Part shown: in pieces, positions 24,501 to 30,160 of the stretch | Position numbering within the stretch: position 1 is the stretch's first letter | Layout of the letters: the number at the start of each line of letters is the position of its first letter | Source of the DNA: UBA11869 sp964544965 | Lineage (GTDB): Bacteria; Pseudomonadota; Gammaproteobacteria; Eutrophobiales; Eutrophobiaceae | NCBI GenBank assembly: GCA_964544965.1 | Contig: CAZJED010000013.1 | Span: forward strand, 1-30,160 | Reading direction: 5' to 3' | Length of the DNA stretch: 30,160 bases | Position numbers and translations under genes: made by a program | The notes under the pieces: model-generated | Databases searched by the model: none | What the model was told of the DNA's origin: nothing | Seen by the model: the letters and a program-made list of their open reading frames with translations, nothing else

Positions 24501-25274
24501 ATGACTTCTTACCATTTTTATAATATTTTGAAGAAAATAATAATGTTAGTAATGTTGTGTATTATGGCGGGTTGTGCAACTACACAAACAACAGATAATT
24601 ATGCAAAAGATGACACGCTGGAGCCAGCAAATCGAGTTTTTTTTGATTTAAACGAAACAATAGATCAAGCCTTAATTAAACCGATAGCGGAAGTTTATGT
24701 TGATGTAGCCCCTAATTTTTTAAGAACAGGTATAACAAATTTCTTTGAAAATCTTGCTTATTTAAATGTCATACTCAATGATTTATTGCAAGGAAAGATA
24801 AATCAAGGTTTATCAGATGCCGCTCGATTCGTAGCAAATTCAACAATTGGAATAGGTGGTTTATTTGATGTTGCAACTTCAATGGGGCTGCCGGAACATG
24901 ATGAAGATTTCGGGCAAACTCTCGCAGTTTGGGGTGTTGATGAAGGATCTTATCTATATATACCATTCTTTGGTCCAAACACCGTGCGTGGTTCCACAGA
25001 CTTTGTCCCAAAAACACTACTAAATCCGTTTTACTATATATCGAGTGCTATTCTATTTCCTATCACAGCAATTAATGCGGTAAATAAACGAGCTAACTTG
25101 CTTGAAGCATCTAACATACGTGATGAGGCTGCCGTTGATCCATATTCATTTACTCGTGAAGCATACTTACAACAACGTGAATATCTTATTCATGATGGAA
25201 ACCCTCCAGTTACTGGTTATGATGATGTTTTTAACGTGGATGACGATGGAAGTGGTGTATTGAAAATCGAATAA
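24501..25274 (+). CDS. mlaA: MlaA (VacJ) family outer-membrane lipoprotein
   Basis: 257 residues with a lipoprotein signal peptide ending in the lipobox MAGC, lipidated Cys25. Family hallmarks are DTLEPANRVFFDLNE, ALIKPIAEVYVDVAP, NFFENLAYLNVILNDLLQG, ARFVANSTIGIGGLFDVA, DFGQTLAVWGVDEGSYLYIPFFGP and the closing DPYSFTREAYLQQREYLI. MlaA forms a ring in the inner leaflet of the outer membrane and hands mislocalised phospholipid to MlaC. Here it follows hpnM, so it may exchange hopanoids or phospholipids with it. AGAG just upstream of the ATG (24491-24494) is the only ribosome binding site candidate; it lies in the right arm of a short inverted repeat (24431-24438 with 24492-24499). Confidence 0.95.
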   Translation: MTSYHFYNILKKIIMLVMLCIMAGCATTQTTDNYAKDDTLEPANRVFFDLNETIDQALIKPIAEVYVDVAPNFLRTGITNFFENLAYLNVILNDLLQGKINQGLSDAARFVANSTIGIGGLFDVATSMGLPEHDEDFGQTLAVWGVDEGSYLYIPFFGPNTVRGSTDFVPKTLLNPFYYISSAILFPITAINAVNKRANLLEASNIRDEAAVDPYSFTREAYLQQREYLIHDGNPPVTGYDDVFNVDDDGSGVLKIE

Positions 25275-25340
25275 AACTATTATTAGTTAAAGTTCCCTAT
25301 ACACAGGAACAATTTAATATTGTCCTACTCTAATTGATCT

Positions 25341-28300
25341 ATGTTAAGAAATATCAAAATCAATCAACGTCATTTCTTTTTTTACCCTTTAGTATTTTTA
25401 ATTCTGCTAACTATAATATCTTTTATTGGTATTAGAGTAACGTTGCCAAAAATAAACACTTACAAGGATGAAATTCAATCTGTCATAAGTGAGCATATGG
25501 GGTACTCGTTAAATATTAAAAAAATAGAAGCTGAATGGGAAAATTTGACTCCTAATTTATATTTAGAAGACATAAAGCTGCTCGATCAAAATACTAATAT
25601 TGAAATAATTGAATTTCACTCCGCAAAAGTTGGAATTAACCTTCTAGAATCAATTTTTACAAGAAAAATAATACCGAGTTATATTCTTATTGCTGGACTT
25701 AATATTGAAATTTATAGAAATAAAGATGGCTTAATCTCAATAAAGGATGAAAATACATTTAATACTGATACGCATGGACAAACAGGACTGACAAAATGGT
25801 TATTCGCCCAAAAACATCTCATACTGAAGAATGTAAGCCTAACTTGGGATGATGAAAATATTGAAGTTACTAATACTAAATTCGAGAATATTTCAATTGA
25901 CTTAAAAACGATAGAAAAAAATGAAAAAATTGAAATTAATTTAAATCTTCCTCATCTTCCTCATTATCAGCCATTAAAAATTAAAGCAGAAATCACTGGA
26001 AATATCTCAACATCTGACTGGGATGGAAATATATCTATAGAAGGAACTTACATAGAGCCTGAAAAGCTTTTTAAAAAATTACCGAGCAAGGGTGGAATAG
26101 CAAATCTAAAAATTCTAAGCAGTTGGAAAAGCGCAAAGTTAGTAAATTTCAACGGCACCATAGATTATTCAGATTTTTTATTGACCACTGGCAAAACAAC
26201 TATTGAAAGTTCTTCATTAATAAAAAATATTAATTTTAATATAGATGGCGAAAGAAAATCACATAAAGACTGGTCATTAAATTTCGATATAAAGAATTTA
26301 CAGACACAAAATGGAATATGGCCCTCCTATAATTATCAAATTGAATTTGTTAAGGACTTAATGAATGATGAGTATCAATATAATGCTTACCTCCCCTTCT
26401 TGAAACTAGAAGATATTAGACCTCTGATTATAAGATATAATCTACTGCCAAATAATATACTAAAAAAATTAAATTTATATTCCCTCTCAGGTGATGTAAC
26501 TGATATAGAAGTAGAAATAAAATCTGAGAAGGAAAGTTTATTAGGAATAAAAAAAATAGCTGCCATTTTTAGCAACCTAAATTTTATGTCCTATGATAAA
26601 TCTAACGTTATTAAAGGCCTGGAAGGAAAACTCATTAATGATGATCTTTCTATCAATATAAAAATTGATAGTAAATCTCCGGAATTTAGATTCGATAAAC
26701 TTTATGCAGAGAAGATTATAGTTCCTAATCTTAGTGCTGAGCTTAAATTAAATCACAAAGATTACAATAAATTGTTAATTGATAATCTTAAAATATTTTC
26801 AAATGAAATTTCACTTACAACAAATGGGAGAATTCTGCTTGGCGGAGATTCAGCTTTTGTTGATGTAGAATTAAATTTAGATGAATCAAATATTGAATAT
26901 TTCTCAAAACTTATCCCCGACAAAACTAATCCGGAACTATCATCATGGCTTAAAAACTCTATGTTGGGGGGAAGAATAATATCTGGAGATATATCCTACA
27001 AAGGATATGGAGAGGATTTTCTATTTGAAAATTCAAAAAGTGATTTCAAAATGGCGCTAAATTTAAGTGACGTAAACCTTGAATATCATCCCAATTGGCC
27101 GCCAATCGACAAACTCGTTGCCGAGGTAACTATTGAGAATAACGAACTAATAGCTGACATTATTTCAGGGTATATTTTTAATGCTCAAATTAATAATATA
27201 TCGACAATAATTAAAGATCTAAATGAAAATAACCCTCATGTAGTAATAAATACTGAAATTTATAGTCATACAAATGATATAAGAAATTTCATCGATCAAA
27301 GTCCATTAAAGAATAATTCAACAATTACTGAACTGACAGAGAATATTATTGGTAATATTGATATCAGTCTAAATCTGGATATTCCTTTAAACTCGGAAGA
27401 TATAGAATTCAGTGGTTTGGTTTTATTTGACAACACATCAATAGAATCGGGTATACCAGAGCTCGGGCTCGAAAGTGTTTCGGGAGAAGTTTATTTCAAC
27501 ATAAACGAAATATGGGCAAACAATATAAATGCAATTTATCTGGGAAAACCTGTTACATTAAATATTCCAAAAACAAATTATTCAGAACTAGATTTTCTAC
27601 CCTTCGAAATGTCTGGATTTTTTAATAAGCAATTTATTATCGAACAAATTACTAGTTTCTTTCCAAAATTACTAAGCAATATAGAAAATATAAGAACTTA
27701 TTTTTCAGGTGAAAGCCAATGGACTTTTAAAATTCAAAAATTAAAAGAAAATAATACTCTATTATCTAGCAAAAAAATTGAATTAAGTTCTGATTTATAT
27801 GGCACAGAAATAAATCTGCCTAACCCTCTTGGAAAGGACAAAAATGAAATATGTCCTATAACTTTAGAAACTAAAATTAGTGACATCACAATAAATGAAA
27901 TAAATATAAATTATAAAGATAAAATATTTACCGATATAGTTATAGCAGATAATAATGAGTCTTTGATTAAAAAAGTGAATATTGGTTTGGGGGAGAAACA
28001 TCCTGTGAATGAATATGATAATACTATATCAATACACGGTGAGATAAATAATCTATCTTTTTCTGACTGGGCTAGTTTAACAAATACATCGAAAACTGAA
28101 GAAAATAATTTAGAGCAGAAGAAAATAATATTAGGAGAAATAAGTGTAAAAAATCTAGAAATAGTAAATAAGATTTTTAATGATATTGATATTAATTTTA
28201 CTAATTCTAAAACAAATGGAGACTGGAATATAATTTTTGATGGTGAAGAGATAAAGGGTACGGCTAGCTATACAAAAAGATCCAAAAATAAAAATGATTA

Positions 28301-29216
28301 CTTGTATGTAAACTTCAAAAATCTATCACTAAATGAAAACAAGAATATTGAAAATGTAACTAGCTATGATGTTAACAAAATACCTGAATTAGGAATTAAT
28401 ATAGAAAATTTTATATATAAAAATAATAAATTAGGTAATTTAAATTTATCTGCATCAAAAAAAGTTGAAAATGTGATAAGCATTGATAAGCTAAATTTTA
28501 GAAAATCTGGTTTTAATATCAATGCTAATGGCTCTTGGTCAAACATTGATGGGGAGGATAAATCTAATTTTCATATAAAACTTGAATCAGATTCAATAGA
28601 AAAAATGTTTAATGCGTTTAACTACGAAACTGCCAATATAAAAAATGGTAAAACATTTATTGAGATTGATGCAGACTGGGTAGGTTCACCAATGGATTTT
28701 CAAATGATAAATCTAAACGGACAATTAAATATGGATATAGAAAAAGGTCAATTTCTAGATATAGAACCAAAAGCAGGTAGATTATTTGGATTATTAAGTA
28801 TTCAATCCCTACCCAGAAGATTATCTCTTGATTTTGTAGATCTTTTTGATGAAGGTTTTGCTTTCGACACTATTAAAGGAAATTTTAATCTAGAGAATGG
28901 TCAGGCCTATACCAATAATTTACAGATGATAGGGCCTTCGGGAGATATTATGATTAGTGGGCGAACCGGTCTAGTAACAGAAGATTATGATCAAATTGCG
29001 ACCGTTATTCCTAAAGTATCTGATAGCCTGCCTGTTGCAAGTGCATTATTTGGTCCTGTTGGTGTAGGTGTGGGCGCTGTATTATTTTTCGCTGGGGAGC
29101 TTTTTGAATCTATACCAAATAATATTGATAAAATCTTGACTCAACAATATAGTATTAAGGGTAGTTGGATGGAGCCTGAAATTAATAAAATAAGTTTCGA
29201 CAAAAAAACAAACTAA
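25341..29216 (+). CDS. yhdP: YhdP-type AsmA-like protein (TIGR02099)
   Basis: 1291 residues against about 1266 in E. coli YhdP. One N-terminal membrane helix (~11-32, after NQRHFFFYPLVF) anchors a very long beta-rich periplasmic body. Recurrent short strands with NI-x-I-D patterns are typical of the beta-groove of AsmA-like lipid-transfer proteins. The C-terminal landmarks are GQLNMDIEKGQFLDIEPKAG, LFGLLSIQSLPRRLSLDF, DLFDEGFAFDTIKG, GPSGDIMISGRTGL and LFGPVGVGVGAVLFFAG. In E. coli, YhdP with TamB and YdbH moves phospholipids to the outer membrane. Here it follows hpnM-mlaA, extending an envelope-lipid theme. Composition is extremely AT-rich, with Ile, Asn and Lys dominant. It overlaps the convergent antiporter gene by 4 bases. 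Confidence 0.93.
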   Translation: MLRNIKINQRHFFFYPLVFLILLTIISFIGIRVTLPKINTYKDEIQSVISEHMGYSLNIKKIEAEWENLTPNLYLEDIKLLDQNTNIEIIEFHSAKVGINLLESIFTRKIIPSYILIAGLNIEIYRNKDGLISIKDENTFNTDTHGQTGLTKWLFAQKHLILKNVSLTWDDENIEVTNTKFENISIDLKTIEKNEKIEINLNLPHLPHYQPLKIKAEITGNISTSDWDGNISIEGTYIEPEKLFKKLPSKGGIANLKILSSWKSAKLVNFNGTIDYSDFLLTTGKTTIESSSLIKNINFNIDGERKSHKDWSLNFDIKNLQTQNGIWPSYNYQIEFVKDLMNDEYQYNAYLPFLKLEDIRPLIIRYNLLPNNILKKLNLYSLSGDVTDIEVEIKSEKESLLGIKKIAAIFSNLNFMSYDKSNVIKGLEGKLINDDLSINIKIDSKSPEFRFDKLYAEKIIVPNLSAELKLNHKDYNKLLIDNLKIFSNEISLTTNGRILLGGDSAFVDVELNLDESNIEYFSKLIPDKTNPELSSWLKNSMLGGRIISGDISYKGYGEDFLFENSKSDFKMALNLSDVNLEYHPNWPPIDKLVAEVTIENNELIADIISGYIFNAQINNISTIIKDLNENNPHVVINTEIYSHTNDIRNFIDQSPLKNNSTITELTENIIGNIDISLNLDIPLNSEDIEFSGLVLFDNTSIESGIPELGLESVSGEVYFNINEIWANNINAIYLGKPVTLNIPKTNYSELDFLPFEMSGFFNKQFIIEQITSFFPKLLSNIENIRTYFSGESQWTFKIQKLKENNTLLSSKKIELSSDLYGTEINLPNPLGKDKNEICPITLETKISDITINEININYKDKIFTDIVIADNNESLIKKVNIGLGEKHPVNEYDNTISIHGEINNLSFSDWASLTNTSKTEENNLEQKKIILGEISVKNLEIVNKIFNDIDINFTNSKTNGDWNIIFDGEEIKGTASYTKRSKNKNDYLYVNFKNLSLNENKNIENVTSYDVNKIPELGINIENFIYKNNKLGNLNLSASKKVENVISIDKLNFRKSGFNINANGSWSNIDGEDKSNFHIKLESDSIEKMFNAFNYETANIKNGKTFIEIDADWVGSPMDFQMINLNGQLNMDIEKGQFLDIEPKAGRLFGLLSIQSLPRRLSLDFVDLFDEGFAFDTIKGNFNLENGQAYTNNLQMIGPSGDIMISGRTGLVTEDYDQIATVIPKVSDSLPVASALFGPVGVGVGAVLFFAGELFESIPNNIDKILTQQYSIKGSWMEPEINKISFDKKTN

Positions 29217-29623
29217 GGTCGCGCAAAGGCATAAAATAAGATAATCATTGTAGATGCGACAGTGATTCCAACACCTAACTCAATAAGCATAATACCAATA
29301 TGTTGGCCAGTTACAGAATTTTCAGAAAGTAAATTATAATTAAGAAATTCACCTCCTTTCAGAATAGCTACAACACCAACACTAATATAAATCAGGACGC
29401 CAAGAGCTGCGAGACTCCGAATAAAACTTGGGTGAACAACCTCACGGAGATTTTCGATCCCATAAATTATCCCATACAGAATAAAACTTGAAGCAAAAAT
29501 AACGCCTGCTTGAAATCCCCCGCCTGGACTATAATCACCATGAAATTGAACATATAGAGCAAATAGCATGATCAACGGAATAAGTATTCTGGCAACAATA
29601 CTTAATACTAGATGATGTTCCAT
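29213..29623 (-). CDS. mnhB: MnhB/MrpB-family cation antiporter subunit
   Basis: 136 residues with four membrane helices, the usual MnhB layout. The diagnostic loop is HGDYSPGGGFQAGV (28-41), after LIPLIMLFALYVQF, and a late helix IGIMLIELGVGITVASTMIILFYAF (in part) closes the protein. MnhB is a small membrane subunit of Mrp-type Na+/H+ antiporters; related subunits occur in Mbh/Mbs-type complexes. Its ATG overlaps the stop of the upstream gene by one base (TAATG), so the two are translated together. The stop codon overlaps that of yhdP on the other strand by 3 bases within a 4-base overlap, with no terminator between. Confidence 0.93.
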   Translation of the reverse strand: MEHHLVLSIVARILIPLIMLFALYVQFHGDYSPGGGFQAGVIFASSFILYGIIYGIENLREVVHPSFIRSLAALGVLIYISVGVVAILKGGEFLNYNLLSENSVTGQHIGIMLIELGVGITVASTMIILFYAFARP

Positions 29624-30160
29624 TAAGGTTTCTCCCTGCTAACAATGCCTTTATAATTATGCCGACTTCTTCCCAATAGCATTAAAACGCCGATACCCGC
29701 AGTAAAAATCACTGTAACTTCTCCCAACGTATCAAAACCTCGGTAACTAGCTAAAACAGATGTTACTAAATTAGGTATCCCGATTTCTTTTTTAGATTCG
29801 ACTATATATCTATCAGCCAAATAAATTTGAACTGGATTTTCTGGTTTCCCAAAAGCTGGAATATCTTGCAACCCATAAATTAAAAAACTACCAGTTATTA
29901 TTACAATTAGTAATCCTAATGTTGAAACTCTATTTTTAATCTGTTTCTTATATTTTATTAACGAAAGTGTTCCTAAAAATAAAATTAATGCGATACCTGC
30001 CCCAACTGCTGCCTCAGTAAATGCTACATCAACTGCGTCAAGACATACAAAAAGAGAGGCAGATAGTAGGCTAAAAATTCCGGTAAGCATTGTAGTTGCA
30101 AAAAGATTATCTTGTTGATTAATTGCAATTGCTGTGATTACCAGTAGACATAGCAGAACT
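29623..30160 (-). CDS. DUF4040 (MbhD-like) plus MbhE-like membrane protein, 5' end outside window
   Basis: The open frame continues past the ATG at 30090 to the right edge. The extra residues (LLCLLVITAIAINQQDNLFATT) form another helix in register with the family, so the true start lies beyond 30160. Features are IFSLLSASLFVCLDAVDVAFTEAAVGAG, the DUF4040/MbhD signature also found at the MrpA C-terminus, then SLIKYKKQIKNR, then an MbhE-like part with ASYRGFDTLGEVTVIFTAGIGVLMLLG. In Mrp antiporters these elements belong to the MrpA C-terminal part; in Mbh-type modules they are separate small subunits. It is coupled to mnhB. The larger antiporter subunits are expected to lie outside the window. 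Confidence 0.85.
   Translation of the reverse strand, partial: VLLCLLVITAIAINQQDNLFATTMLTGIFSLLSASLFVCLDAVDVAFTEAAVGAGIALILFLGTLSLIKYKKQIKNRVSTLGLLIVIITGSFLIYGLQDIPAFGKPENPVQIYLADRYIVESKKEIGIPNLVTSVLASYRGFDTLGEVTVIFTAGIGVLMLLGRSRHNYKGIVSREKP

Noticed and set aside
25292..25311. GTTCC ... GGAAC hairpin between mlaA and yhdP as a Rho-independent terminator
   Set aside because: Five-base stem and no following T tract.
28364..28546. Short minus-strand open frames inside yhdP
   Set aside because: Chance frames in a very AT-rich gene with no ribosome binding site or family resemblance.

Overview
This 30 kb window looks like a draft or metagenome-assembled contig from a hopanoid-producing proteobacterium. 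Gammaproteobacteria is the best guess, because of the YhdP-type AsmA protein, MlaA, the ManC fusion form and the tRNA set, but this is inference. Two compositional regimes are visible by eye. Positions 1 to about 10,650 are clearly richer in G+C, especially the PurH-like gene. From the tRNA-Ser gene (10720-10810) rightward the DNA is strongly AT-rich. The tRNA-Ser 3' end faces the GC-rich side, the usual arrangement for a genomic island next to a tRNA gene, although no integrase or second att copy lies in the window.

Region 1 (1-8031, all minus strand) is an accessory cluster of three radical SAM/SPASM enzymes, an intact SDR oxidoreductase, a frameshifted SDR, a divergent PurH-like protein and two Cys-rich proteins built from tandem TIGR04076-like units. 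Its intergenic spaces hold recognisable fragments of the same genes. They show that a radical SAM - purH-like - radical SAM - SDR unit was duplicated and the two copies then lost different genes: one kept purH-like and lost its radical SAM gene, the other kept that radical SAM gene and lost purH-like and SDR. The PurH-like protein keeps residues of the formyltransferase half but lacks motif residues of the IMP cyclohydrolase half. This points to an uncharacterised formyl-transfer/radical chemistry pathway and is the best candidate here for an undescribed system.

Region 2 (8173-10652) is one large polytopic membrane protein gene interrupted by 100 N. The flanks of the gap are the same 55 bp, and removing gap plus one copy restores a single reading frame, so the gap is almost certainly an artefact.

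Region 3 (10720-19418) carries tRNA-Ser(GGA), manC, tRNA-Arg(CCT), a two-CBS protein, pgi, and a compact 2-aminoethylphosphonate (AEP) pathway: a PntC-like cytidylyltransferase, aepX (PEP mutase fused to a degenerate nucleotidyltransferase), aepY and aepZ. Together they would make AEP and its CMP-activated form, beside sugar-nucleotide genes, which suggests a phosphonate-decorated glycan or lipid.

Region 4 (19422-25274) is an isoprenoid/hopanoid locus: dxs, divergent from hpnH-hpnB-hpnM, followed by mlaA. It would supply isoprenoid precursor, add the adenosyl side chain to hopene, and move lipids between the membranes.

Region 5 (25341-30160) holds a YhdP-type AsmA-like protein and, convergent with it, two subunits of an Mrp/Mbh-type cation antiporter module that runs off the right edge.
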